Below are positions 7,176-13,733 of a stretch of 32,292 nucleotides of DNA, piece by piece. Where the stretch lies: NCBI RefSeq assembly GCF_021147775.1, contig NZ_JAGTPK010000046.1:1-32292 (forward strand), given 5' to 3'. The stretch's first letter is position 1. Every line of letters starts with the position of its first letter. The DNA is from Pseudomonas californiensis (GTDB taxonomy: Bacteria > Pseudomonadota > Gammaproteobacteria > Pseudomonadales > Pseudomonadaceae). The translations under genes were made by a program, and so were the position numbers. The notes beneath the pieces were generated by a model. The model made no database searches, was not told the origin of the DNA, and saw nothing but the letters and a program-made list of their open reading frames with translations.

Positions 7176-9197
7176 ATGCGTTTGTATCTGTGCGAGAAGC
7201 CCAGCCAGGGTAAAGACATTGCCGCCGTACTCGGAGCAAAAACCCGGGGTGATGGCTGCCTCAGAGGGCCGGGGGTGGCCGTCACGTGGGGCATTGGCCA
7301 CTTGCTGGAAACTGCTGCGCCGGATGCCTACGGCGATCACCTGAAAAACTGGAGCCTGGATACACTTCCTATTTTACCTGCACAGTGGAAAGTCATCGTC
7401 AAACCGAAGACCGCCAGCCAGTTCAAGGTCGTGAAGCAGTTGCTCAAAGAAGCAACAGAACTGGTGATCGCGACCGATGCCGACCGCGAAGGTGAGATGA
7501 TCGCGCGCGAGCTGATCGAGTATTGTGGGTATCGCGGACCCATTCAGAGATTGTGGTTGTCCGCGCTGAACGAAGCATCCATCCGTCAGGCACTCAGCAG
7601 CGTCAAACAGGGTGCAGAAACCTACCCGTTGTACCAGTCGGCACTTGCACGCTCCGGAGCGGACTGGTTGATCGGCATGAACTTCTCTCGGTTGTTCACT
7701 CTGCTCGGACGACAGGCCGGGTACACCGGCGTGCTGTCCGTCGGCCGTGTTCAAACACCGACCCTTCGCCTGGTGGTCGACCGGGATCGGGAAATTGCAA
7801 ACTTCATCCCCAAACCGTTCTGGAACCTCGACGTTCAGCTCTGCGCTGCCGGGCACTCGTTCCTGGCTAAATGGGTCGCCGATGAGTCAGTAACCGATGA
7901 AGAAGGCCGCTGCCTCGATCAGAGCGCAGCAACTGCCGCGCTCAATGCACTGAAAAATAGCCAGACGGCTACCGCTATCTCTGTGGAGACCGAACGTGGC
8001 CGGGATCTCGCGCCGCTCCCCTTCGATCTGAGCACCCTGCAGGAGGTGTGCTCGGCGAAATTTGGGCTAGGGGTTCAAGAGACGCTCGACGTCGCCCAGG
8101 CCCTCTACGAAACCCACAAAGCAACAACCTACCCCAGAACCGATTGTGGTTACCTGCCAGAGAGCATGCTGGATGAGGTGCCTATGGTACTTGATGCCAT
8201 CAACCGAACTGATCCCACTATTGGTAAGGCACTCCTGCTGATCGACCCGGAGCAGCGCTCACGGGCGTGGAATGACAAAAAAATCACGGGGCCCCACCAT
8301 GGAATCATCCCGACCCTGGAACCCGCGAACCTTTCAGCAATGTCTGAGAAGGAGCGCAGGGTCTATGAGTTGATCCGCGCTCACTTTCTTGCGCAGTTCC
8401 TGCCTAACCATGAATACGATCGTACCGTGGCGACCTTCGAATCCAATGCAATTTCACTGCAGGCAGTGGGCAAGCGAATAGTGGTGCCGGGCTGGAAAAT
8501 TCTATTTTCTAACTCATCCGAGGAAGAGGGAGACGAAAGTGGAGGTCGGTCACAGACCCTGCCAATGCTGCAGGTTGGCTCTCGATGTGACATCCAGGAC
8601 CTGCAGCTGAAAGCGCTGAAGACAGAACCTCCTAAGCCCTACACCGAGGGCACGTTGGTCAAGGCAATGAAGACCATCGCCAAGCTGGTCAAGGATCCAC
8701 GGCTGGCTCAGAAGCTAAAAGAAACGACGGGGATCGGGACGGAAGCAACTCGCGCCGGGACAATCCAGGGCCTGATAGACCGAGGTTCGCTCATCAAGAA
8801 AGGTCGCGCGCTGCGGGCAACTGAAGCAGCGTTTTCACTGATCGATGCGGTGCCTCCAGCAGTGGCCGACCCTGGCACCACTGCGATCTGGGAACAGGCA
8901 CTCACGATGATCGAGCAAGGCACCCTGACGCTCGATGACTTTATCGCCAGGCAATCGAGTTGGATCACCAGGCTCGTCGATCAGTACAAGGGCACTACCT
9001 TGTCGATCAAGGTTCCCGAAGGTCCCAGGTGCCCGTTGTGCAACGCGAAAACCTCGCACCGCAAAGGAGCCTCAGGTGTTTTCTGGGCGTGTACCAGGTA
9101 CCCCGAATGCAAAGGTACGGTGAACATCGGTACAGGGAAGAAAAAATCGCCGGGCAAGTCAGCCAAGACGCGCACCGCCACGACCAAAACCGCTTGA
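7176..9197 (+). CDS. topB: DNA topoisomerase III (type IA), ICE-encoded
   Basis: A 673-residue type IA topoisomerase. It opens with the TOPRIM domain (LYLCEKPSQGKDIA; ATDADREGEMIARELIEY with the DxD pair). The catalytic motif TTYPRTDCGYLPE places the active-site tyrosine at residue 319. KETTGIGTEATRA follows, and a C-terminal C4 zinc finger (CPLC ... ACTRYPEC) ends in a basic tail. I start it at ATG 7176 (TTGGAG five bases upstream) because the family begins with MRLYLCEKP; a longer frame opens at 7071. It decatenates single-strand-linked DNA and is a core gene of this ICE type, needed for element replication or stability. It is followed by a long structured non-coding interval. Confidence 0.95.
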   Translation: MRLYLCEKPSQGKDIAAVLGAKTRGDGCLRGPGVAVTWGIGHLLETAAPDAYGDHLKNWSLDTLPILPAQWKVIVKPKTASQFKVVKQLLKEATELVIATDADREGEMIARELIEYCGYRGPIQRLWLSALNEASIRQALSSVKQGAETYPLYQSALARSGADWLIGMNFSRLFTLLGRQAGYTGVLSVGRVQTPTLRLVVDRDREIANFIPKPFWNLDVQLCAAGHSFLAKWVADESVTDEEGRCLDQSAATAALNALKNSQTATAISVETERGRDLAPLPFDLSTLQEVCSAKFGLGVQETLDVAQALYETHKATTYPRTDCGYLPESMLDEVPMVLDAINRTDPTIGKALLLIDPEQRSRAWNDKKITGPHHGIIPTLEPANLSAMSEKERRVYELIRAHFLAQFLPNHEYDRTVATFESNAISLQAVGKRIVVPGWKILFSNSSEEEGDESGGRSQTLPMLQVGSRCDIQDLQLKALKTEPPKPYTEGTLVKAMKTIAKLVKDPRLAQKLKETTGIGTEATRAGTIQGLIDRGSLIKKGRALRATEAAFSLIDAVPPAVADPGTTAIWEQALTMIEQGTLTLDDFIARQSSWITRLVDQYKGTTLSIKVPEGPRCPLCNAKTSHRKGASGVFWACTRYPECKGTVNIGTGKKKSPGKSAKTRTATTKTA

Positions 9198-9264
9198 ACC
9201 ACTGGATATGGCGGCCTGACAAATGATGTGCCACAATAGGTCCATTCACTGTTCCACCCCGCTG

Positions 9265-9355
9265 GTCACTGACGGTCATCAGTGACACCCTGGAGAAGTC
9301 GGCCTTGCCTTCATTCTCCAACCCCAAAGTACGCAAAGCATCGGGAGGGGCGTAC
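9265..9355 (+). repeat. Diverged copy (D) of the multi-hairpin leader element
   Basis: Three hairpins in a row: GTCACTGA/TCAGTGAC (9265-9286), TGGAGAA/TTCTCCA (9291-9320) and GTACGC/GCGTAC (9329-9355). The last has the same AAAGC-A-CGG-AG interior as hairpin 4 of copies A-C, where the stem reads GTTCGC/GCGAAC: a two-sided compensating change (T to A, A to T). It lies just after topB, but no gene follows at the usual distance. Confidence 0.65.
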
Positions 9356-10000
9356 AGATCTTGTTGTGAATTCTCCCTGTGTCTCCCTGTTCAATAGCAG
9401 ACACGCAGCCGTCTAACTCGTGAAAGCGGGTTCATAGGCACACAGGGTTCATGGAAGGTTCGATGCACAATCGTCTCAGGGTCACACTGGTGTTGTGGCC
9501 CACTTTTTTTAAATTCCCCCGCTTTTTCGGAAGGTAACCTGGTCATCTCGCAGCGCGCTGGATGACCAGGTTACCTTCCGAGGTAGCCACTTTTCGCTGC
9601 CGGTGCCCGCCGGTGAAAAAACGGGCTCCTTTTGTGCGCGAATGCGTGCCTTTTGATTACTGGCCCAAGCCACGACAACGGGTCGGGTGATGTCGATGAA
9701 GCAATGCGTGCGATCAATGCCCAGGGATCCTCGCTGACCTTGCGCTCACAGGTGGCACATTTTTCAAGTTGTAGCCAAGCCCACATCGGCTGAGAGTGAT
9801 CGTCTGTGACGATGATAACTCTCAGCACGATTCTCATCGTTATCCTCTTGGCCGTCGCGCTCAAGTGATCCTCGATCGGGCGAGCACTCTCGCCTAAATG
9901 GTGTCCGATTCATCACGTCATTGCCGTTCACCCAAGATCATAAGCGACACCACCGCTACTACTGCTTGACAAGCCCTCCCCGAATTCTCATTCTCAAGAC
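9356..10000. other. Non-coding interval after topB
   Basis: About 640 bases with no gene I can support. A minus-strand frame (9571-9864) contains a CATCERK phrase but has no homologue I recognise and no SD. The interval holds the perfect 20-bp inverted repeat at 9528-9580 (listed separately) and, at 9966-9971, a TTGACA like that before copy C. Being flanked by structured repeats, the whole stretch may be a cis-acting region rather than lost genes. Confidence 0.5.
9528..9580. other. Perfect 20-bp inverted repeat, candidate oriT or single-strand DNA site
   Basis: Arms 9528-9547 (starting CGGAAGGTAACC) and 9561-9580 are perfectly complementary over 20 bp. They are separated by 13 bases that contain the 10-bp palindrome CAGCGCGCTG. 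It is preceded by T7, A3 and C5 tracts and a T5 run. There is no T-tract after the right arm, so a forward terminator is unlikely; read on the minus strand it would be followed by AAAAAGC, also not a good terminator. Long perfect arms in a non-coding zone of an ICE fit an origin of transfer, a replication or primosome site, or a protein-binding cruciform. No relaxase gene is in the window to support the oriT reading. Confidence 0.5.
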
Positions 10001-10141
10001 ATGTACCGCTGACGTTGTCAGCCACATGCCCGGGTAGTCTGGATCTCATGACTACGGTGCGTTCAACGCATTGATCCATCCCCAAGTTCGCAAAGCTTCC
10101 GGAGGCGCGAACGTTCGGTATGCGTTACCGATGGATGCACA
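10001..10141 (+). repeat. Five-hairpin leader element, copy A
   Basis: The element begins ATGTACC and contains hairpins GCTGAC-GTT-GTCAGC (10008-10022), GTAGTC/GACTAC (10034-10055), TGCGT/ACGCA (10058-10070), GTTCGC/GCGAAC (10086-10112) and CGGTA/TACCG (10116-10130), ending in GATGGATGCACA. Copies B and C share the order and most of the sequence, but hairpin 5 differs completely in bases while still pairing. A TTGACA sits 35 bases upstream, as in copy C. The next coding start is at 10269. Confidence 0.8.
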
Positions 10142-10206
10142 TTTCACGTTCCACTCGACGATCCACTTGGACCGGTCGAGTCACATCACATACACAAATA
10201 ATCCTC

Positions 10207-10263
10207 GGGGAATACTTTCCCCTGGGGATAAGTGTCTCCGTTTTCAGCTATTTGAACGGAGAC
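10207..10263 (+). promoter_or_regulatory. Two-hairpin leader that buries the SD (gene at 10269)
   Basis: The first hairpin is GGGGAA-TACT-TTCCCC (10207-10222). The second is a perfect 9-bp stem, GTCTCCGTT (10234-10242) with AACGGAGAC (10255-10263). The SD GGAG (10258-10261) lies in the 3' strand of the second stem, seven bases before the ATG. Translation should therefore depend on melting or on opening by an upstream event. Confidence 0.75.
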
Positions 10264-10268
10264 AGACC

Positions 10269-10856
10269 ATGTCAGACTACACGGCTGCACACTCAGCATC
10301 CCAAAGTGCTGGGATCACTAAACGCGTTGATATGCTTTACGGCGAGGCATGTCGTCAATTTCCGACATACGAAACTCTGGTCTTCGAGCATTTTTGTTCG
10401 CGGATGATCGAGATGTTTGGCGGTGATGAAGCGGCACCCGAACCGGCATCGCATGCCTTTACCTATGCACGCTCGGACTATAATTATCTTTCCCCGTCAG
10501 AAATTAAGGCGGCAAGGGAAGTTAATCGAAGCCATGGAATCTGCAGCCACGGCCTGACTAGCGACACCTGCCCTTGCGGTTGCTTCGAGTTCACAGGACT
10601 AGAAGTCTATGAGGACTCTGGACCTCAGCAATGTGACCTGATGCAAGAACCAGCCTTCGAGCAAGATCCAGACCTCGTCATGAGTGATGAAGAATGTGCG
10701 CAGCTTCAGGAGCAATGGCTCCAGGAAGAAATTTCACGCACTAGTGGACCGGATATGAAGCGTGTTTCCATCCACACAACAAATGCGGCTATCCGCAGCT
10801 TTCTCAAGTTTTTATGGAATGTGGCGCTGACGTTGTCAGCAGCACGCCCAAGGTAG
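10269..10856 (+). CDS. Hypothetical ICE protein with Cys cluster
   Basis: A 195-residue protein started at ATG 10269, where the GGAG of the leader hairpin is correctly spaced; an upstream in-frame ATG at 10071 falls in the repeat and is rejected. A central Cys/His cluster (GICSHGL, then DTCPCGCFEF, residues about 90-105) suggests a metal or Fe-S site. It is flanked by acidic, Gln-rich helices. I recognise no family. The last seven or so codons (LSAARPR, stop 10854-10856) are read from repeat copy B, so the native C-terminus was probably replaced when the repeat arrived or expanded. Cytoplasmic, with no signal peptide. Confidence 0.72.
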   Translation: MSDYTAAHSASQSAGITKRVDMLYGEACRQFPTYETLVFEHFCSRMIEMFGGDEAAPEPASHAFTYARSDYNYLSPSEIKAAREVNRSHGICSHGLTSDTCPCGCFEFTGLEVYEDSGPQQCDLMQEPAFEQDPDLVMSDEECAQLQEQWLQEEISRTSGPDMKRVSIHTTNAAIRSFLKFLWNVALTLSAARPR

Positions 10857-10962
10857 TCTGGATCTCACGACTACGATGCGTTCTACGCATTGATCCAACC
10901 AAAAGTTCGCAAAGCTTCCGGAGGCGCGAACGTTCGGCGACCCAATTGCCGATGGTTGCACA
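10827..10962 (+). repeat. Five-hairpin leader element, copy B
   Basis: Same order as copy A: GCTGAC/GTCAGC (10827-10841), GTAGTC/GACTAC, ATGCGT-TCT-ACGCAT, GTTCGC/GCGAAC, then CGGCGA/TTGCCG (10936-10952, with one G-T pair), ending GATGGTTGCACA. It overlaps the 3' end of the preceding coding region by about 30 bases. The sequence left of the first hairpin (the ATGTACC of A and C) is not conserved here. Confidence 0.8.
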
Positions 10963-10984
10963 CTAAACGCGTCACTCACCCAGC

Positions 10985-11036
10985 GGGGAATCACTCCCCT
11001 CTCGGGCGGTGTTCTCCGCATTTTTCCCTGGAGAAC
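10985..11036 (+). promoter_or_regulatory. Two-hairpin leader that buries the SD (gene at 11041)
   Basis: Hairpin GGGGA-ATCAC-TCCCC (10985-10999), then GTTCTCC (11011-11017) pairing with GGAGAAC (11030-11036). The SD GGAG is in the stem, and pairing can extend with a bulge to the ACC right before the ATG at 11041. It has the same architecture as the leader at 10207 with different stem bases. Confidence 0.75.
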
Positions 11037-11040
11037 CACC

Positions 11041-11409
11041 ATGAGTACAGCAAGCTTTCGTTTTGGCGTTAGGGTCGGTAAGGCATTGCGTGAATGCATC
11101 CGTGCGGTCAACCAAAAGCCAAAACCTGCAACAGTCCATGTGGTAGCAGCGCAGTGCAGGATGATGCCTGAACCTGTGATGACCCACGACGAGTGCGAAA
11201 ACTACTGCAGCGTGCCAGCCATAGTGCGTCGCAAAGGGATCAATCTTCATGATTGGTATGAGGCTAATACGCAAGAAGCTCAGACCAAACCAGCGAAGAA
11301 AACCCGTAAGCCTCGCGCATCAAAAGCACACGCCACCTCCAAAAGGCAGGATGCTGAACCAGCCGTTAAGGGCCCTGTACTGGGCTCTCTGGACCAGCTC
11401 ATTGCATGA
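11041..11409 (+). CDS. Hypothetical basic ICE protein
   Basis: A 122-residue protein, unrecognised. The N-terminal half has a short helix (FGVRVGKALRECIRAV) and two Cys residues in HDECENYCSVP, followed by IVRRKGINLHDWYE. The C-terminal 45 residues are Lys/Arg/Ala-rich and disordered (TKPAKKTRKPRASK), a typical nucleic-acid-binding tail, ending GSLDQLIA. It has no signal peptide or membrane segment. The ATG follows the SD-burying hairpin by four bases. A clear intrinsic terminator follows 18 bases after the stop, so this is a single-gene transcript with its own leader. DNA or RNA binding is an inference from the tail only. Confidence 0.7.
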   Translation: MSTASFRFGVRVGKALRECIRAVNQKPKPATVHVVAAQCRMMPEPVMTHDECENYCSVPAIVRRKGINLHDWYEANTQEAQTKPAKKTRKPRASKAHATSKRQDAEPAVKGPVLGSLDQLIA

Positions 11410-11427
11410 TACCCGCTACCCTGTCAG

Positions 11428-11455
11428 GCCCCTCATTTATTGAGGGGCATTTTTC
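11428..11455 (+). terminator. Intrinsic terminator
   Basis: GCCCCTC-ATTTATT-GAGGGGC stem-loop followed by ATTTTTC. It ends the transcript of the gene at 11041. Confidence 0.85.
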
Positions 11456-11501
11456 ATTTTGAGGGTTGACAAACGAATCGCCCTTAAAGGATTCTAAAGC
11501 C

Positions 11502-11648
11502 ATGTACCGCTGACGTTGTCAGCAACATGCCCGAGGTAGTCTGGATTTCATGACTACGATGCGTTCCACGCATTAATCCAACCCCTAGTTCGCAAAGCAT
11601 TCGGAAGCGCGAACGGTTGATCAGATTATCTGATTGATGAATGCACAT
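11502..11648 (+). repeat. Five-hairpin leader element, copy C
   Basis: Begins ATGTACC, then GCTGAC/GTCAGC (11509-11523), GTAGTC/GACTAC, ATGCGT-TCC-ACGCAT, GTTCGC/GCGAAC (11588-11614) and ATCAGAT-T-ATCTGAT (11620-11634), ending GATGAATGCACA. A TTGACA at 11466-11471 precedes it at the same distance as in copy A. Hairpin 5 has no base similarity to those of A or B but pairs perfectly. Confidence 0.8.
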
Positions 11649-11658
11649 TGATTCTCAC

Positions 11659-11708
11659 ACCCATCGGGACCTTCCCGTAGGGTAGGTCTCGCGCTCAGCA
11701 GGAGACCT
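11659..11708 (+). promoter_or_regulatory. Two-hairpin leader that buries the SD (gene at 11711)
   Basis: CGGGA-CCT-TCCCG (11665-11677) is enclosed by ACCC/GGGT. Then AGGTCTC (11684-11690) pairs with GAGACCT (11702-11708). The SD GGAG (11701-11704) overlaps the second stem, six bases from the ATG. Confidence 0.7.
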
Positions 11709-11710
11709 TC

Positions 11711-11929
11711 ATGAAAAGCAGTATTGCGCTGTACCAAGCATTGATTTCGATCGATGTCGAGGAAACCCGCGCCGCTGCAGTTGTCGATGCCTTGGAGTCT
11801 GACATGCAAACGCAGCTCGCCACCAAAGCCGATCTCGACAAACTTGAACTCAAACTTTCAATTCGTATGGCACTCATGCTGACTGCTGCTGTAGGCATTA
11901 TGCTTACTGCGTTCAGATTCATGCATTGA
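11711..11929 (+). CDS. Small coiled-coil membrane protein
   Basis: A 72-residue protein with a helical N-terminus (ALYQALISIDVEETRAAAVVDALE), a heptad-rich stretch (ATKADLDKLELKL) and one C-terminal transmembrane segment (MALMLTAAVGIMLTAF) before the tail RFMH. The layout 'LATKADL..LE' plus a terminal membrane anchor is that of DUF1640/bacteriophage-like coiled-coil anchors. Function is unknown; a membrane-tethered oligomer is likely. It is placed between repeat copy C and the ssb-like gene and has its own SD-burying leader. The start is fixed by GGAG six bases upstream. Confidence 0.7.
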   Translation: MKSSIALYQALISIDVEETRAAAVVDALESDMQTQLATKADLDKLELKLSIRMALMLTAAVGIMLTAFRFMH

Positions 11930-11960
11930 TTGTCGTGAAATTTCGCTCTACCACCCATGC

Positions 11961-12021
11961 GGGGAATACCTTCCCCCCCTGGGCGAAGTGTATCTCCGCT
12001 TTGAATACTCAAAACTGGAGA
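11961..12021 (+). promoter_or_regulatory. Two-hairpin leader that buries the SD (ssb-like gene)
   Basis: GGGGAA-TACC-TTCCCC (11961-11976) is almost identical to the first hairpin before the gene at 10269. Then TCTCC (11993-11997) pairs with GGAGA (12017-12021), extendable past an A-A mismatch. The SD GGAG is in the stem, and the ATG is at 12028. Confidence 0.72.
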
Positions 12022-12027
12022 AACACC

Positions 12028-12603
12028 ATGAGCAACTCTACTAACGAAACCAAATACTTCGACCTGCATACCACTGGTATCGGCTATCTCAACCGCATTC
12101 GTGAAGTGAAACCCCGTAAAGGGAATCCTTTCATGGCTGTCACAGTTGCCGCCCTTAAAGGCTGCACTACTTCGGCTGAGTATGCCTTCATCGATTGCAA
12201 CGTGGTTGGTGCTGAAGCTGAGAAGCTGATTCGCCGTTCCCAGGAAGCAGTCGTTGCCGGCAAGAAAGTTCTTGTTTCTTTCCGCATCGGTGATATCTGG
12301 GCTGATACTTTTACCTACGGCAGTGGCGATAAGCAAGGCCAAACAGGTGTCAGCCTTAAAGGCCGTCTCTTGTACCTTGCCTGGATCAAAGTCGATGGTG
12401 AGACTGTCTATCAGGCTCCGCTGAAAGAAGAGGCTCACGCCTCCTCCAATAGCCAAGTATCTGACACAACCCCAGACGACCAGCATGAAGCGCCTGCTCC
12501 AGCTGAATCGGCTGAAATAGATACTCCAGCTGCTGTTACTCCTCCTAAAGCCAGTCCGGCTAAAACGGCTCGCGCTGCACGAGGACAGAAACAAGCTGCT
12601 TGA
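12028..12603 (+). CDS. STY4534/DUF3577-type ICE replication protein (SSB-like)
   Basis: A 191-residue protein. Residues 1-130 match the DUF3577/STY4534 family found beside topB on ICEs: YFDLHTTGIGYLNRIREVKPRKGNPFMAV, then AEYAFIDCNVVGAEA, and GVSLKGRLLYLAWIKVDGE. This is an OB-fold-like strand series implying single-stranded DNA binding. The remaining 60 residues are an acidic/Pro-Ala linker and a basic Lys/Arg/Ala tail (KTARAARGQKQAA) rather than the acidic tip of housekeeping SSB. It likely coats the transferred strand or helps element replication with TopB. It has its own structured leader and a terminator. Start chosen at ATG 12028 by SD spacing. Confidence 0.82.
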   Translation: MSNSTNETKYFDLHTTGIGYLNRIREVKPRKGNPFMAVTVAALKGCTTSAEYAFIDCNVVGAEAEKLIRRSQEAVVAGKKVLVSFRIGDIWADTFTYGSGDKQGQTGVSLKGRLLYLAWIKVDGETVYQAPLKEEAHASSNSQVSDTTPDDQHEAPAPAESAEIDTPAAVTPPKASPAKTARAARGQKQAA

Positions 12604-12622
12604 AAGCTCTTTCACTCCCTCA

Positions 12623-12648
12623 AGGCGCCCTCCAGGCGCCTTTTCTTT
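12623..12648 (+). terminator. Intrinsic terminator
   Basis: GGCGCC-CTCCA-GGCGCC followed by TTTTCTTT, directly after the ssb-like gene. Confidence 0.75.
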
Positions 12649-12668
12649 ACAACGCAGGGAACGATTCC

Positions 12669-12824
12669 ATGAAACTCGCCATCGCTACACTCGTGTTTAC
12701 AGCGCTCAGCATCTTTTTTCTCGAATGTGGACAACAGCTCTCCGCTCAACTACTGACTCAGATAGGCGCGGGAGGACTGATAGCCACTTTTCTTGCAATG
12801 ATGGGTATTGTGATCACTTCTTGA
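12669..12824 (+). CDS. Small two-segment membrane protein
   Basis: A 51-residue hydrophobic peptide from ATG 12669. A first membrane segment (LAIATLVFTALSIFFL) is followed by a short polar turn (ECGQQLSAQ) and a second segment (IGAGGLIATFLAMMGIVI). It is too short for a known family assignment. A purine-rich AGGGAACGA precedes the start. The position, 65 bases after the ssb-like gene and past a terminator, suggests separate or readthrough expression. Inner-membrane localisation is likely; role unknown. Confidence 0.5.
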   Translation: MKLAIATLVFTALSIFFLECGQQLSAQLLTQIGAGGLIATFLAMMGIVITS

Positions 12825-12841
12825 AGCAAAACTCGCCACTT

Positions 12842-12890
12842 TCCCTTAGGGCCTCACCCTTAGGGACCGGGACCCGTATATTGGAGCCCC
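12842..12890 (+). promoter_or_regulatory. Structured leader (gene at 12894)
   Basis: TCCCTTAGGG (12842-12851) and CCCTTAGGGA (12857-12866) form a near-perfect 10-bp hairpin with loop CCTCA; each arm is also a palindrome on its own, so alternative folds compete. A weaker CGGG/CCCCG pairing then encloses the SD TTGGAG. It belongs to the same two-hairpin series. Confidence 0.55.
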
Positions 12891-12893
12891 GTG

Positions 12894-13181
12894 ATGAACA
12901 GTAATCCAAATAGACTAACCCTACGACTTGAGCTGGCCTTGCTGGTTTCAATAGCAAGAACTCAGGATAGTATTTATCAACAGGTTTTAGAAAAAGATAC
13001 TCCGCCGGATCGTTCTTCCAGCTTGTATTGGGAGGATGTACTGGACAAGCTCGAAGACCTGGCCCTCTTGGATCACGCTGAGAATTTTATACCGGACCAT
13101 AGCTCTTATCTTGACGATGCTGGAATCCTGAAGTCTTACTGGACTCTCAGGGAATGGTACAGAGATGGTTTCCCTTATTAA
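12894..13181 (+). CDS. Hypothetical protein
   Basis: A 95-residue protein. ATG 12894 is preferred over GTG 12891 because GGAG (12883-12886) is then seven bases away. It is acidic and largely helical (LTLRLELALLVSIARTQDSIYQQVLE; DVLDKLEDLALLDHAENF), with a Trp/Tyr-rich end (YWTLREWYRDGFPY). No cysteines, signal peptide or membrane segment. I recognise no family. Codon use is more AT-rich than in neighbours such as topB. It lies between small ICE genes and has the shared leader type. Confidence 0.65.
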   Translation: MNSNPNRLTLRLELALLVSIARTQDSIYQQVLEKDTPPDRSSSLYWEDVLDKLEDLALLDHAENFIPDHSSYLDDAGILKSYWTLREWYRDGFPY

Positions 13182-13239
13182 CTGACTCGCTGTAACAGAA
13201 AGTTTCTATCCAAACGTTCTCAAGAACGTAAACCAACCT

Positions 13240-13288
13240 GACCGGGTAATTCACCTCCCGGTCGGGCCAGGTGGTTACCCGCACCTGG
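13240..13288 (+). promoter_or_regulatory. Two-hairpin leader that buries the SD (gene at 13298)
   Basis: GACCGGG (13240-13246) pairs with CCCGGTC (13257-13263), and CCAGGTG (13267-13273) with CACCTGG (13282-13288). The SD TGGAG (13286-13290) overlaps the second stem. A further small hairpin, ACGTTCT-CA-AGAACGT, lies upstream at 13214-13229. The stem bases are unlike the other leaders, yet the layout is the same. Confidence 0.72.
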
Positions 13289-13297
13289 AGAACTACT

Positions 13298-13633
13298 ATG
13301 TCCATCACCATAAATCACTTGCCATCCACTTTGCTGAAATTGCCTGTTGTGCTGACTCCTTCTGCCTGGAAAGAATCTGTTCATATGGAAGCACCATCAC
13401 ATATTGCAGAGGTCGGTACTCGGTTAGGCGAAGTCGTACTCGAAGCGTATCGCGAGCTGCATCTTCAGCCCGATGAGCCACAGATTGACTTCGGCATCTA
13501 TCGTTTTCTGCCCAACGGTGACCGCTCGGGGCGTCATTGGCTCGAACTGAGACTTCATCGGATGGATGCCATAAACGGCAATTCCTACCTTTGCATTTCT
13601 CTTAGAGATGAACAGCCTCTCAACCTGTTCTGA
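13298..13633 (+). CDS. Hypothetical ICE protein
   Basis: A 111-residue protein beginning at ATG 13298, where the SD of the leader hairpin is correctly spaced; an in-frame GTG/ATG at 13271 lies inside the leader and is rejected. A basic/hydrophobic N-terminus (LPSTLLKLPVVLTP) leads into a helix (HIAEVGTRLGEVVLEAYRELHL) and a beta-rich half (IDFGIYRFLPNGDRSGRHWLELRLHRM-YLCISLRD). A small alpha/beta cytoplasmic protein of unknown function. A strong terminator follows 27 bases after the stop. Confidence 0.65.
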   Translation: MSITINHLPSTLLKLPVVLTPSAWKESVHMEAPSHIAEVGTRLGEVVLEAYRELHLQPDEPQIDFGIYRFLPNGDRSGRHWLELRLHRMDAINGNSYLCISLRDEQPLNLF

Positions 13634-13660
13634 CCCAGTTGGCAACTTGATACCACTAAC

Positions 13661-13686
13661 AAGCCCGAGTATTCGGGCTTTTTTTC
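13661..13686 (+). terminator. Intrinsic terminator
   Basis: AAGCCCGA-GTAT-TCGGGCTT followed by TTTTT. Ends the transcript of the gene at 13298. Confidence 0.88.
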
Positions 13687-13733
13687 ATCGGGCATCCGAG
13701 TATGTCGCCAGCCCGAGCAACGCGGAGTAGCTC

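Noticed and set aside
9571..9864. 97-residue minus-strand ORF after topB
   Set aside because: Contains CATCERK but overlaps the arm of the inverted repeat, lacks an SD and matches no family I know.
9265..11648. Repeated units as a CRISPR array
   Set aside because: Only three or four copies, about 110-140 bases each, 700-800 bases apart with genes between them; no uniform spacers or cas genes.
9265..11648. STAXI RNA motif
   Set aside because: STAXI is a tandemly repeated pseudoknot near ssb/topoisomerase genes; here each copy is a series of simple hairpins and copies are not tandem. Worth a covariance search, but I cannot claim a match.
11695..12615. 306-residue minus-strand frame opposite the ssb-like gene
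   Set aside because: Shadow ORF; low-complexity Ser-rich start, no SD, and two supported genes with leaders lie on the plus strand.
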